From contig NZ_JBEWZI010000008.1 of assembly GCF_040566545.1 (NCBI RefSeq), positions 137,173 through 201,172 on the forward strand: a DNA stretch of 64,000 bases, written 5' to 3'. Below the pieces are notes generated by a model that was not told the DNA's origin, made no database searches, and worked only from the letters and a program-made list of their open reading frames with translations. Shown piece after piece: positions 28,095 to 36,423 of this stretch (its first letter is position 1; every line of letters begins with the position of its first letter). The stretch is from Uliginosibacterium flavum. GTDB lineage: Bacteria > Pseudomonadota > Gammaproteobacteria > Burkholderiales > Rhodocyclaceae. Made by a program: the position numbers and the translations under genes.

Positions 28095-28119
28095 ACCCCT
28101 TTTATCCCACGTCACCCCA
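28095..28119 (-). promoter_or_regulatory. MraZ-binding box (three 10-bp spaced repeats)
   Basis: Read on the minus strand there are TGGGG, TGGGA and GGGGT pentamers at exactly 10-base spacing (28119-28115, 28109-28105, 28099-28095), 77 bases or more before mraZ. Three direct TGGGN repeats with 5-base spacers are the known MraZ operator. The third copy is degenerate. The mra promoter should overlap this region. Confidence 0.75.
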
Positions 28120-28295
28120 CTTTAGTTCGAAAAAAAAGACGGGTCAAGCACGGCTGGCGAAAAACCAATGGACGAACAAAGACTTGCGTGCAGCACGCAA
28201 GCCGAAAGGAGCGTCAAAGACGATGCGGGGGAAAACAGGTTTTGCGGCATGCCTGCTCACAGAGCAGCCACTGACGTGGCTTTGCGAGGGCAATA

Positions 28296-28328
28296 CCTGA
28301 AGACAGCCGTCAGACGCGGCTGTACAGG
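28296..28328. repeat. Dispersed hairpin element (CCTGAAGACAGCCG type)
   Basis: CCTGAAGACAGCCG (28296-28309) pairs with CGGCTGTACAGG (28317-28328), with a 7-base loop. It lies just 3' of the RNase P RNA and may help end that transcript, though no T-run follows. It is a variant of the GAAGAGCCGC family. The remainder of 28140-28344 holds no gene that I can support. Confidence 0.6.
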
Positions 28329-28344
28329 AGGGCATAAACGAAGT

Positions 28345-28754
28345 GGGAAGTTCGCCGATAAGCCGGGTTCTGTCGCGCCGGCTTGCGCCGACGGGGCAGT
28401 CATTCCTCTGGGAGCTACGTTACCGCAACCCTCTAGCAGCCTACCCGGGGGCTCTGCGGGCCACATCAACGCCCCCCTATTTGGCCTTGCCCCGGATGGG
28501 GTTTACCAAGCCAGTCCTGTCGCCAGTCCTGCGGTGGGCTCTTACCCGATGCAGCTTGCGCCGCATCCGCGACCTATAGGTCACGCGCCATTTCAACCTT
28601 ACCTGATCTCCTTGCGGAGCCATCGGCGGTGTATTTTCTGTTGCACTTTCCGTCGCCTCACGGCGCCCGGCCGTTAGCCGGCATCCTGCCCTTCGGGGCC
28701 CGGACTTTCCTCCATGTACGCACGCGCACACAGCGACTGCCTGGCGAACTTCCC
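28345..28754 (-). ncRNA. rnpB: RNase P RNA (M1 RNA, type A)
   Basis: Catalytic RNA that matures tRNA 5' ends. On the minus strand the 5' end GGGAAGTTCGCCAGGCAGTCGC and the 3' end CGGCTTATCGGCGAACTTCCC form a perfect 12-bp P1 helix. Between them are the universal GAGGAAAGTCCGGGC, GGTAAACCCC and AGAGGAATGACTGCC-type segments and ACAGAACCCGGCTTA at the 3' side. About 410 nt is the usual length for a type A RNase P RNA. A consensus -10 stands 7 bases upstream. Confidence 0.97.
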
Positions 28755-28760
28755 GGCGCG

Positions 28761-28766
28761 ATTATA
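28761..28766 (-). promoter_or_regulatory. rnpB promoter -10 box
   Basis: TATAAT on the minus strand ends 7 bases before the predicted first base of the RNase P RNA (28754). This is the expected spacing for a stable-RNA promoter. The -35 region is not close to consensus. Confidence 0.7.
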
Positions 28767-28867
28767 CGGGTGTGACGCTGCGGAGCCGGATAAACCTTGT
28801 GCCTTCATTTTTTACCCCCAATGCCGTTATGGTGTGATCGACGCAAAATCCGCAGCGAAAGCCCAGC

Positions 28868-30088
28868 ATGATCAAGAAAATTAATTCTTCCGATTTGCGT
28901 GTAGGCATGTACATCCATGAGCTGGATTGCGACTGGCTGACCCACCCCTTCCTGAAGAACCAGTTCAAGATCAGCAACGATGCACAGATCGAAAAGATCG
29001 TCGACACCGGCATCCACAATGTTTACATCGACACCGACAAGGGCCTGGATGTGCCGGATGCACCGACCGAAGAAGAAGTTCGCGAGGCCTTGCAGCAGGA
29101 AATGATTGATCTGGTCACCGCCGAGCAGCCGGTGATCATCCACGCTACGCGCGACGAAGAAATCCAGCGCGCCCACGCCATCAAGGGCCGCGCCCAGGCG
29201 TTGGTGCGCAATGTGATGGCCGATGCACGGCTGGGCCGTGCAGTCGAGGCCGAGCAGATCGACCATGTGGTGGAGAACATCACCGAATCCATCCTGCGCA
29301 ACAGCGGCGCCATCCTCGGCCTGCTGACCATCAAGAACAAGGACGACTACACCTTCCTGCACTGCGTCAGCGTTTGTGCGCTGCTCGTCGCCTTCTGCCG
29401 CACCCTCAACATCGATGCGGACACCACGCGCCAAGCCGGCATGGGCGGCCTGCTGCACGACACCGGCAAGGCACTGGTGCCCGATTCAGTACTGAACAAA
29501 CCGGGCAAGCTCACCGACGAGGAATTTGACCTGATCAAGCGTCACCCGCGCGATGGTTACGAAATTCTGCTGCGTTCGCCCGAAATCGGTCCGATTCCGC
29601 TGGACATCACCCTGCACCATCACGAACGCATGGACGGTAACGGATACCCGGACAAGCTGCCTCCCGAGAAGATCCAGAATCTGGTGCGCATGTCATCGAT
29701 TGTTGATGTGTACGACGCCATTACCTCGGATCGCAGCTATCACCGGGGCATGCCCGCCACCGACGCGCTGCGCAAACTGCACGAATGGAGCAGCTTCCAC
29801 TTTGACCCGAAACTGGTGCAGGCCTTCATCCGCTGCGTGGGGATTTACCCGGTCGGCACCCTGGTCAAACTGGAGTCCGGGCGTCTGGGCATCGTTATCG
29901 AACAGAATGACGCCAGCCTGCTGCAACCGAAACTGACCGTCGTTTTCAATGCCAAGACAGGCAATCGCGTCGAACCTTACGAACTGGACCTGTCGCGCCC
30001 GATGGGTTCTGGCGGCGCGGACCGCATCCTCAACCACGAAGATCCTGCCAAGTGGAAGATTGACACTACCCCCTTCATCACCGCCTGA
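28868..30088 (+). CDS. HD-GYP domain cyclic-di-GMP phosphodiesterase
   Basis: A 406-aa cytoplasmic protein. Residues about 5-130 match the DUF3391 domain that precedes many HD-GYP modules (SSDLRVGMYIHELDCDWLTHPF). The HD-GYP domain follows, with metal ligands H165, H197/D198 (LLHDTGK), H226, H251, H252 and D280. The motif HHERMDGNGYP carries the GYP triplet at 259-261, so the enzyme looks active. Expected activity is hydrolysis of c-di-GMP to pGpG/GMP. It converges on the ygjV-like gene with only 3 bases between stops. Confidence 0.92.
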   Translation: MIKKINSSDLRVGMYIHELDCDWLTHPFLKNQFKISNDAQIEKIVDTGIHNVYIDTDKGLDVPDAPTEEEVREALQQEMIDLVTAEQPVIIHATRDEEIQRAHAIKGRAQALVRNVMADARLGRAVEAEQIDHVVENITESILRNSGAILGLLTIKNKDDYTFLHCVSVCALLVAFCRTLNIDADTTRQAGMGGLLHDTGKALVPDSVLNKPGKLTDEEFDLIKRHPRDGYEILLRSPEIGPIPLDITLHHHERMDGNGYPDKLPPEKIQNLVRMSSIVDVYDAITSDRSYHRGMPATDALRKLHEWSSFHFDPKLVQAFIRCVGIYPVGTLVKLESGRLGIVIEQNDASLLQPKLTVVFNAKTGNRVEPYELDLSRPMGSGGADRILNHEDPAKWKIDTTPFITA

Positions 30089-30091
30089 TAT

Positions 30092-30631
30092 TTACGCCTG
30101 TTCCTGCAACCGCCCATCCCGACGCAAACGAAAGATCGTCACGCAACTGACGATGGCGATCACCACCTCCATCGCGATCCCGCCAATCGAACCGATCAGG
30201 ATGTTGTTCAACAGCCACAACAAGGTTGCTGTCAGCATACCCAGACGCAGATTGAGACCTTGCAGGCGAAACATCGACAGGGTCGCCACCGCGGCAGCCA
30301 GCAGCGGAACAACATTCCAGACTGACTTGACCACAAAGAAGCCCAATACCACGTTAGCGGCGAGCAACAGCAGGGCGACCCACAATGCACGGGTGCGCAT
30401 AGACAGCAGATTGCGCATAACCGACAGAAACATCCCGGCCATGGCAGCCGGATTTCCCATCAGAAAAAAGTGTACGGCGTAAAGCAGATTCTGCGCGGTC
30501 AGCCAAAGCCTGAAATGGCCGTCATTTTTTCGCGAGAAAGTGACCATACCCAGCACGAAAGTGGCGTAGCCAAACAACTGCGGCAGAGAAAGGAAATCTG
30601 ACGACAAGGGGAGATAAACGTGATGATGCAA
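30092..30631 (-). CDS. YgjV family inner-membrane protein
   Basis: A 179-aa polytopic protein with about five or six membrane helices (for example LFGYATFVLGMVTFS, LWVALLLLAANVVLGFFVV, AMEVVIAIVSCVTIF). The motif WLTAQNLLYAVHFFLMGNPAAM matches what I recall of the YgjV family. Function is unknown. It lies downstream of the lipoprotein and pyrC on the same strand, 71 bases away. Confidence 0.75.
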   Translation of the reverse strand: MHHHVYLPLSSDFLSLPQLFGYATFVLGMVTFSRKNDGHFRLWLTAQNLLYAVHFFLMGNPAAMAGMFLSVMRNLLSMRTRALWVALLLLAANVVLGFFVVKSVWNVVPLLAAAVATLSMFRLQGLNLRLGMLTATLLWLLNNILIGSIGGIAMEVVIAIVSCVTIFRLRRDGRLQEQA

Positions 30632-30702
30632 TGGCGCCCAGTCTCGCAGCAGATGCCGTCTGGATCAATCCGTTATGTTACGTAGGCAAAGCCGGAAGGC
30701 CT

Positions 30703-31131
30703 TCACGGCTTGATGGGTGTAAACACCAGCTTGCCGTCGGCCTGTTTCTCAAAGCTGCCAATCAAGCGCCCGGGCGGGATCACTGGTGGCGGTTCCTTGA
30801 ACTTCTGCAGCACACACTCTTCGGTTCCCAGTGCATACCAGGCGCTGCCCTGCTGCGCGGCGTACAGCATCGGGCGCACTTCGTAGAGATCGATCTTCAC
30901 CATCGTGGTAGTGGCAGAGTCAATCGAATAACGGCGCTGGCACTCCGGAAAACGCGAAACGACAAAACGCTGCTCCACAGGCCCGACCCAGGCAAAACTC
31001 TGCTCGCGCACCAGGCTGATCGAATGATCCTTGGTATTGTCGATTACATAGGAGGCCGCGTTGTTCTCGCAGCCGGTCAGCAGCGCGGCGGCAGGCAAAA
31101 CTAGCAAACAAAACAGCCTCTTCATGTTCAC
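30703..31131 (-). CDS. Small lipoprotein, unknown function
   Basis: A 142-aa protein with signal peptide MKRLFCLLVLPAAALLTGC, in which LLTGC is the lipobox and Cys becomes the lipidated N-terminus. The rest is a compact globular domain with two further Cys residues, possibly a disulfide. The GTG at 31131 overlaps the pyrC stop as GTGA, and an ATG two codons in is the alternative. Coupling to pyrC suggests co-expression, not a shared job. I do not recognise the family. Confidence 0.8.
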   Translation of the reverse strand: MNMKRLFCLLVLPAAALLTGCENNAASYVIDNTKDHSISLVREQSFAWVGPVEQRFVVSRFPECQRRYSIDSATTTMVKIDLYEVRPMLYAAQQGSAWYALGTEECVLQKFKEPPPVIPPGRLIGSFEKQADGKLVFTPIKP

Positions 31132-32177
31132 CCCTTGATGCGCCAGGCCACCGTCTCGCCCGCGCGCAGCGGCACCAGCGGATCGCCCGGTAAATAATCA
31201 ATCGTCGCCGGTACCGTCCACGCCTCTTTCACCAGCGTGATCGTGTCAGCGTTGCGCGGCAGGCCGTACCAGTCCGGGCCATTCAGGCTCGCAAAAGCCT
31301 CCAGCTTGCGCAAGGCCCCCGCCTGCTCGAAAGCCTCGGCGTACAACTCGATCCCTGCATGTGCGGTGTAGCAACCGGCACAGCCACAGGCATTTTCCTT
31401 GGTGCTCTGCGCGTGTGGCGCCGAGTCGGTACCGAGGAAGAAGCGCGGATTGTCCGAAATCGCCGCCGCCACCAGTGCCTCGCGATGCGTCTCGCGTTTC
31501 AGCACCGGCAGGCAATAGTGATGCGGGCGGATGCCACCAGCAAAAATCGCGTTGCGGTTCATCAACAAGTGGTGCGCCGTGATCGTGGCGGCCACCTGCG
31601 GCCCGGCTTCGCTCACGTATTGCGCCGCTTCGCGCGTCGTGATGTGCTCGAAGACCGTACGCAGACGCGGGAATCTTTGCGCCAGAGGAGCCAGCACGCG
31701 GTCAATAAACACGCGCTCGCGGTCAAATACATCAACGTCAGCATGGGTCACCTCGCCATGAACACACAGGGCCAGACCGAGCTCTTCCATGCGTTCCAGC
31801 ACGGCTGTCACCTTCTCGATCGACGTCACGCCGGCATCCGAGTTGGTCGTCGCACCAGCCGGATACAGCTTCACCGCATGGATGAAACCGGATTCTTTGG
31901 CGCGGGTGATCTCGTCCGCCGAGGTGTTGTCTGTCAGGTACAACGTCATCAACGGCTCGAACTTGAGACCTTCGGGCACTGCCGCGAGAATGCGCGCGCG
32001 GTAGGCGGCAGCTTGCTCGACTGTCGTCACCGGTGGACGCAGATTGGGCATGATGATGGCGCGGCCAAAACGCACGGCCACATCGGCAACAGTGGCCGGC
32101 AGCGAGGCGCCATCGCGCAAATGCAGATGCCAGTCGTCAGGGCGAACGAGGGTAAGAGCGGAAGTGATTTGCTGCAT
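31128..32177 (-). CDS. pyrC: Dihydroorotase, type II
   Basis: A 349-aa homodimeric enzyme of pyrimidine synthesis that cyclises carbamoyl-aspartate. The zinc ligands are in DDWHLHLRDG, the carboxylated lysine is in IHAVKLYPAGATTNS, and CVHGEVTH and FEHITTREA supply further His ligands. FLGTDSAPH holds the catalytic Asp. The frame is open to 32282, but the ATG at 32177 gives E. coli PyrC length. A pyrimidine theme recurs at uraA-upp about 5 kb away. Confidence 0.96.
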   Translation of the reverse strand: MQQITSALTLVRPDDWHLHLRDGASLPATVADVAVRFGRAIIMPNLRPPVTTVEQAAAYRARILAAVPEGLKFEPLMTLYLTDNTSADEITRAKESGFIHAVKLYPAGATTNSDAGVTSIEKVTAVLERMEELGLALCVHGEVTHADVDVFDRERVFIDRVLAPLAQRFPRLRTVFEHITTREAAQYVSEAGPQVAATITAHHLLMNRNAIFAGGIRPHHYCLPVLKRETHREALVAAAISDNPRFFLGTDSAPHAQSTKENACGCAGCYTAHAGIELYAEAFEQAGALRKLEAFASLNGPDWYGLPRNADTITLVKEAWTVPATIDYLPGDPLVPLRAGETVAWRIKG

Positions 32178-32413
32178 GGGTTCTCTCGAAAGACGGTTAA
32201 GCTGTGCAGATTGTAGTGGATCGTTGCGCGCACAGCTCAAGGAACTCTGAGGACGGGCTGCAGTCGTACTCCCTACGACCATATCTGACGGGCGTCTTCA
32301 CAGACATAGCACCAAGAAGGCCTGCCGGCGGCACTCTCCGGCAATACGCCTCGCCAGGCAAGGCCCCATGCGGCTTTGCAGCACTCACATTCCAACAAGA
32401 AAGGAGTCCCGCA

Positions 32414-33622
32414 ATGGATTCTCTGCTTGATCTGCAATTCTGGCCGGACTGGCCACTGGCGCTGGATCCCCTCGCCTGCTTCGGCCTCGTCCTGTTCTTG
32501 GCTGTCGTTCTCGGCGAAATCGCCAGTCGCCTGCGCCTGCCGCGTATCAGTGCCTATGTCGCCACCGGCGTAGTGCTCAGCTTCGGCCGCGAGCTGCCTT
32601 TGCTGGCCGGCCTGCTGCCCTCGGCCCATCTGGTGTTCGAGCTGGCTTTTGCCTTGCTCCTGTTTGAACTGGGCCAGCGCATCGATCTCGGCTGGCTGCG
32701 CCGCAATCCCTGGCTGCTGGCGACCAGTCTGGCCGAATCGCTGCTGGCCTTCGTCGCAGTCGGCGCGCTGATGCTGCTGTTTGATCAGCCGCCCATTCTC
32801 GCCCTGCTGATCGCGGCACTCACGGCCTCCACCGGCCCGGCCGTGGTGCTGGGCGTGAGCAAGGACAGCGCCGCGCGCGGCCAGGTCACCGACCGTCTGG
32901 CCCTGCTCAGCGCACTGGGCAGTTGCTACAGCTTCGTGGTACTGGGCGTGGCCTACGCCTGGCAACATGGCGAAACGACCGAGCCACTCGCCGCCGTGCT
33001 GCACCCGCTTTACCTGCTACTTGGCTCGATGCTGCTCGGTGGCATGGCGGCGTGGGCAGTGCTGCGCATCCTCGCGCGCATCAAGCCCGGCGACAACAGC
33101 CAGACTCTGGCCGCGATTGCGCTGATCATCATTGCCGTGGCGCTGGCCAAGACGCTGGATCTGTCGGTCGTGATCAGTCTGCTGTTTGCCGGCATCCTCA
33201 GCCGCAGTCTGGATCGCCAGCACCGTCTGCAACCGATGGATTTCGGCCTGATCAGCCGCCTCGCCCTGATCGTGGTTTTCGTCGCCACCGGCGCCCTGCT
33301 CCAGCCGGCGCAATTCATGGCGGCGCTGCCTGCCGCTGTCGGCCTGCTTGCCGCACGCGCGCTGGCCAAAGGCGTCGGCGTCTTCCTGTTCGCCCGGCCC
33401 AGCGGACTGTCGCTGCGCAAGGCTTCGCTGCTGTCGATAGGCTTGCTGCCGATGTCAGGCGCCGCGTTGCTGTGGGTAGAAAGCACCGCTGCAATCTGGC
33501 CAGAACTGGGTGCCCAGCTGGCGGCCATCGTGCTGACCGCCTTGCTGATCATGGAATTTCTCGCCCCGCCGGCGCTGCAATTTGCGCTGCGTCGCGCCAA
33601 CGAAACCGGAGACAAGCCATGA
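32414..33622 (+). CDS. Cation:proton antiporter (CPA2, KefB-like membrane domain)
   Basis: A 402-aa polytopic protein with about 12 membrane helices and no C-terminal TrkA-N (RCK) domain, so it is shorter than KefB/KefC. Landmarks are LAVVLGEIASRLRLPRISAYVATGVVL, split over two helices, LFELGQRIDLGWLRR and ALTASTGPAVVLGV. The ATG at 32414 follows AAGGAG; the frame upstream to 32204 is a shadow. It overlaps the ligase gene by ATGA, forming a three-gene operon. Substrate could be K+ or Na+ and is not decidable here. The 236-base upstream region has only a degenerate hairpin-like stretch. Confidence 0.85.
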   Translation: MDSLLDLQFWPDWPLALDPLACFGLVLFLAVVLGEIASRLRLPRISAYVATGVVLSFGRELPLLAGLLPSAHLVFELAFALLLFELGQRIDLGWLRRNPWLLATSLAESLLAFVAVGALMLLFDQPPILALLIAALTASTGPAVVLGVSKDSAARGQVTDRLALLSALGSCYSFVVLGVAYAWQHGETTEPLAAVLHPLYLLLGSMLLGGMAAWAVLRILARIKPGDNSQTLAAIALIIIAVALAKTLDLSVVISLLFAGILSRSLDRQHRLQPMDFGLISRLALIVVFVATGALLQPAQFMAALPAAVGLLAARALAKGVGVFLFARPSGLSLRKASLLSIGLLPMSGAALLWVESTAAIWPELGAQLAAIVLTALLIMEFLAPPALQFALRRANETGDKP

Positions 33623-34737
33623 GCGAACTCGACTTCTCCCACTCCGCACCGCTCTCGCTGGGCGTCGAACTGGAACTGCAGATCGTCAGCCGCCTGGATG
33701 GCGACCTCACCGGTGGCGCCACCGAGCTGCTCGCACTGATCGAACGCAAAGCGCATCGCGGCGATTTCAAGCCGGAGATGACCGAGAGCATGATCGAGGT
33801 CAGCACCGGCATCCATCAGACCAGCACCAGCCTGGGCGATGAGCTGCTCGACGTGCGCCAGACCCTGCTCGCCGCGGCCGACAAGCTCAACCTGCTGATC
33901 AGCGGCGGCGGCGCCCACCCTTTCCAGCACTGGGCCGAGCGCAAGATTTTCGACAAGCCGCGCTTCCACCAGCTCAACGAACTCTACGGCTATCTGGCCA
34001 AGCAATTCACCGTCTTCGGCCAGCACATCCACGTCGGTTGCCCGAACGGCGATGAAGCGATCTTCCTGCTGCATGCGTTGTCGCGTTACCTGCCGCACTT
34101 CATCGCGCTGTCGGCCGCCTCGCCCTACTACCAAGGCGTCGACACGGCCTTTGAGTCCTCGCGCCTGAATGCCATCTCGGCCTTCCCGCTGTCCGGGCGC
34201 GCGCCGATGGTCAAACGCTGGAGCGAATTCACCGACTACTTCACCAACATGAAGGAATTCGGCGTCGTCGAAAGCATGAAGGATTTCTACTGGGACATCC
34301 GTCCCAAGCCGGAATTCGGCACCGTCGAAATCCGCATCTGCGACACCCCGCTGACCATTCAGCGCGCCACCGAACTGGCCGCCTATGCGCAAACCGTATG
34401 CCGCTATCTGCTGGTCGAGCGCCCCTTTGTCATTGATGAGTCGCTCTACGCGGTCTATACGATCAATCGCTTCCAGGCCGCACGTTTCGGCCTCGATGGC
34501 GGCCTGATCGATCCGGTCAGCAAGCAAAAAGGCCTGCTGCGCGACGACTTCCTCGCCACGCTGAGCAAGCTCGCCCCGCATGCCGCCGAACTGGGCACCG
34601 CGACCCATCTGGAAAGCCTGCGCCGCGCCGCCGAGCGCGGCAACGACGCCCTCTGGATGCGCGACACCTATGCGCGCTCCGGCTCACTGCCCGATCTGGT
34701 GTGGCAACAGGCACAGCTATGGCGCGAGAGCCAGTAA
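33619..34737 (+). CDS. ybdK: YbdK-type carboxylate-amine ligase (GCS2 family)
   Basis: A 372-aa glutamate-cysteine ligase family 2 protein, the same length as E. coli YbdK. LGVELELQIVSRLDGDLT is the N-terminal motif; KPEMTESMIEVSTGIH and FGQHIHVGCPNGDEA carry the nucleotide/metal-binding residues. FGTVEIRICDTPLT is the C-terminal signature. Members form gamma-glutamyl-type amide bonds, with weak gamma-Glu-Cys synthesis in YbdK. The ATG overlaps the antiporter stop (ATGA) and has GGAG upstream, and the 3' end overlaps the next gene. Confidence 0.9.
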   Translation: MSELDFSHSAPLSLGVELELQIVSRLDGDLTGGATELLALIERKAHRGDFKPEMTESMIEVSTGIHQTSTSLGDELLDVRQTLLAAADKLNLLISGGGAHPFQHWAERKIFDKPRFHQLNELYGYLAKQFTVFGQHIHVGCPNGDEAIFLLHALSRYLPHFIALSAASPYYQGVDTAFESSRLNAISAFPLSGRAPMVKRWSEFTDYFTNMKEFGVVESMKDFYWDIRPKPEFGTVEIRICDTPLTIQRATELAAYAQTVCRYLLVERPFVIDESLYAVYTINRFQAARFGLDGGLIDPVSKQKGLLRDDFLATLSKLAPHAAELGTATHLESLRRAAERGNDALWMRDTYARSGSLPDLVWQQAQLWRESQ

Positions 34738-35516
34738 TTCTTCCGCTGCGCATCGGCCTGTCTGCAAGGCTGATGCATAAACCACCAACCGAGCTGGGCT
34801 TTCGCGGCAAGACCCTGCAATATCTGGAGCAATCCATCGCCCACTGGATCCTCTCCGAGGGCGCGCTGGCCTTCATGCTGCCCACCCTCGAAGGACGCGG
34901 CGGTCTGCACCGTGCGGCGGTCAAAGTCGGTGACTATGTGCGCGCCATCGACGGCCTGGTGCTGCAGGGCGGCATGGACGTCAGCCCGGAAAGCTACGGC
35001 GAACTCCCGCTGCGCCCGGAATGGGCCGGCGACCGCGTGCGCGACCTGTACGAACTCGACCTGATCTGGGAATGCATCATCCAGGGCAAGCCCGTGCTGG
35101 GCATCTGCCGCGGCTGCCAACTGCTCAACGTCGCCTTTGGCGGCAGCCTGCATCAGGACATCGCCACTCAGGTGCCCGAGGCCATCGCCCACGTCGACGC
35201 CGAAACCTATGACGCGCACACCCACCCGGTTAACTTCACCAGCGGCTCCCTCCTCGCCCGCCTGTATCCGCACAACGATGAGCAGGCACGCGTCTCCAGC
35301 ATCCATCACCAATCCATCCGCACGCTCGGCAACAGCCTCGTGATCGAAGCCAGCTCCAGCGTGGACAACATCATCGAAGCCATCCACTGGCAAGGCAGCA
35401 GCTTCGTCTACGGCGTGCAATGGCATCCGGAATTTCACCAGCCAGAAGATCGCGGACGGCTGGACAGCAGCCCGCTGCTACGCGAATTCCTGCGTCAGGC
35501 CGCCAGCGCAAAATAA
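34719..35516 (+). CDS. Gamma-glutamyl hydrolase, class I amidotransferase fold (PuuD-like)
   Basis: A 265-aa peptidase C26 family protein. The nucleophile Cys is in GICRGCQLLNVAFGGSLHQD; the catalytic His and Glu are in YGVQWHPEF. LVLQGGMDVSPESYGE is the oxyanion-loop segment. PuuD cleaves gamma-glutamyl-GABA and relatives hydrolyse other gamma-glutamyl amides. The start is uncertain: a GTG at 34701 or an ATG at 34719, both inside the ligase gene. Directly following a gamma-glutamyl ligase, it may reverse or tailor that product. Confidence 0.85.
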   Translation: MAREPVILPLRIGLSARLMHKPPTELGFRGKTLQYLEQSIAHWILSEGALAFMLPTLEGRGGLHRAAVKVGDYVRAIDGLVLQGGMDVSPESYGELPLRPEWAGDRVRDLYELDLIWECIIQGKPVLGICRGCQLLNVAFGGSLHQDIATQVPEAIAHVDAETYDAHTHPVNFTSGSLLARLYPHNDEQARVSSIHHQSIRTLGNSLVIEASSSVDNIIEAIHWQGSSFVYGVQWHPEFHQPEDRGRLDSSPLLREFLRQAASAK

Positions 35517-35525
35517 AGCACATAC

Positions 35526-35556
35526 CTGAAGACCGGCACACAGCGGGTCTCTTCAG
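35526..35556. repeat. Dispersed hairpin element
   Basis: CTGAAGACCGG pairs with CGGGTCTCTTCAG across a short loop, right after the hydrolase stop. It belongs to the GAAGAG family. A related AAGCCGCTCTGCAGGCAT segment occurs near 35622. The rest of 35517-35712 holds nothing else that I can name. Confidence 0.6.
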
Positions 35557-35712
35557 CACGGCAGGCTGCAAACCCAATCCACGCGCGACTTACCAGACAT
35601 ACCCAATGCAGAAGTCCGCCAGAAGCCGCTCTGCAGGCATCTATCAAACGCAGAGGGAACGCCAGTGCCGCGCATGCGAAAATCCGCGCCTTGCCGCCAG
35701 CCCGACACCGCC

Positions 35713-35985
35713 ATGAGCATCGAAATCTCCAAAGAATCCCGCGACCAGCTGATCACCTCCATCCAGCGCTATTTCAAGGAAAACATGGACGAGCCCATCG
35801 GCAATCTCGGCGCCGCAGCCCTGCTCGGCTTCTTCATCGACGAACTCGCCCCGCTCGCCTACAACCAGGGCGTCGCCGACGTGCAGCAACGCCTGCAGAC
35901 CCGCATCATGGAAATCGACATGGAAGTCTATGCCGACGAATTCCAGTACTGGGGCAAGCAAACGCCGGGGCGTAAGAAAAAATGA
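35713..35985 (+). CDS. DUF2164 family protein
   Basis: A 90-aa acidic protein with a basic tail (GRKKK). The sequence IEISKESRDQLITSIQRYF, LGFFIDELAPLAYNQGVADVQ and a terminal Glu/Tyr-rich stretch match DUF2164. The ATG at 35713 was chosen over an in-frame ATG at 35665, which would add a Cys/Arg-rich leader lying in repeat sequence. Function is unknown. Confidence 0.82.
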   Translation: MSIEISKESRDQLITSIQRYFKENMDEPIGNLGAAALLGFFIDELAPLAYNQGVADVQQRLQTRIMEIDMEVYADEFQYWGKQTPGRKKK

Positions 35986-35991
35986 AGGCCA

Positions 35992-36027
35992 CCTGAAGAG
36001 CCGCACCCGGCGAACTTCTTCAGCAGG
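35992..36027. repeat. Dispersed hairpin element
   Basis: CCTGAAGAGCCGC and CTTCTTCAG form an imperfect stem (7 outer plus 4 inner pairs), followed by AGGCATGCCC, just after the DUF2164 stop. It is another member of the GAAGAGCCGC family and is placed like a transcript-end structure. Confidence 0.6.
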
Positions 36028-36423
36028 CATGCCCGGGGAGGCAGGCGGGGTGCGGGTTTGCGGCGGGGTGCTTGAGAAGGCCGCCGCAATCGCTCAATCC
36101 ATCGCGAACGGCGGTTTTCACGGGTCGGAGAAGCGAAGCCTTATCCAAAATTTTGGCGTGGATGACACGCGTCGGATTACGCCTGCGGCTCATCCAAGCT
36201 ACACCAACCATCCGCCTTACGGCCTTGAGTGGCTCAGGACGAGCCTTTGCGGGCGACCGGTCAATTGGAAAACGGCCATTCGGATCATAAGGCGGTAGCT
36301 CGAAAAATCCGCAGCCGCCTTCCGACGATTGGGCCGTTTAATCCACACAGTCACTTATCAAAAATTCCCGAACGTCGGAAGGCACCTACTGCTTTTCCTA
36401 CCTACGCATTCCGGGTTGTGGCC
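36028..36423. other. Repeat-bearing intergenic stretch without genes
   Basis: This 400-base gap has no convincing gene. It holds a nested hairpin at 36159-36196 (TGGATGA / TCATCCA outside, GCGT / ACGC inside) around a GGATTACGCCTGCGGC core, a sequence style that recurs as dispersed repeats in many proteobacteria. It also holds an inverted pair GCCTTCCGAC (36317-36326) and GTCGGAAGGC (36374-36383). Composition becomes AT-rich toward the next gene. Confidence 0.5.
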
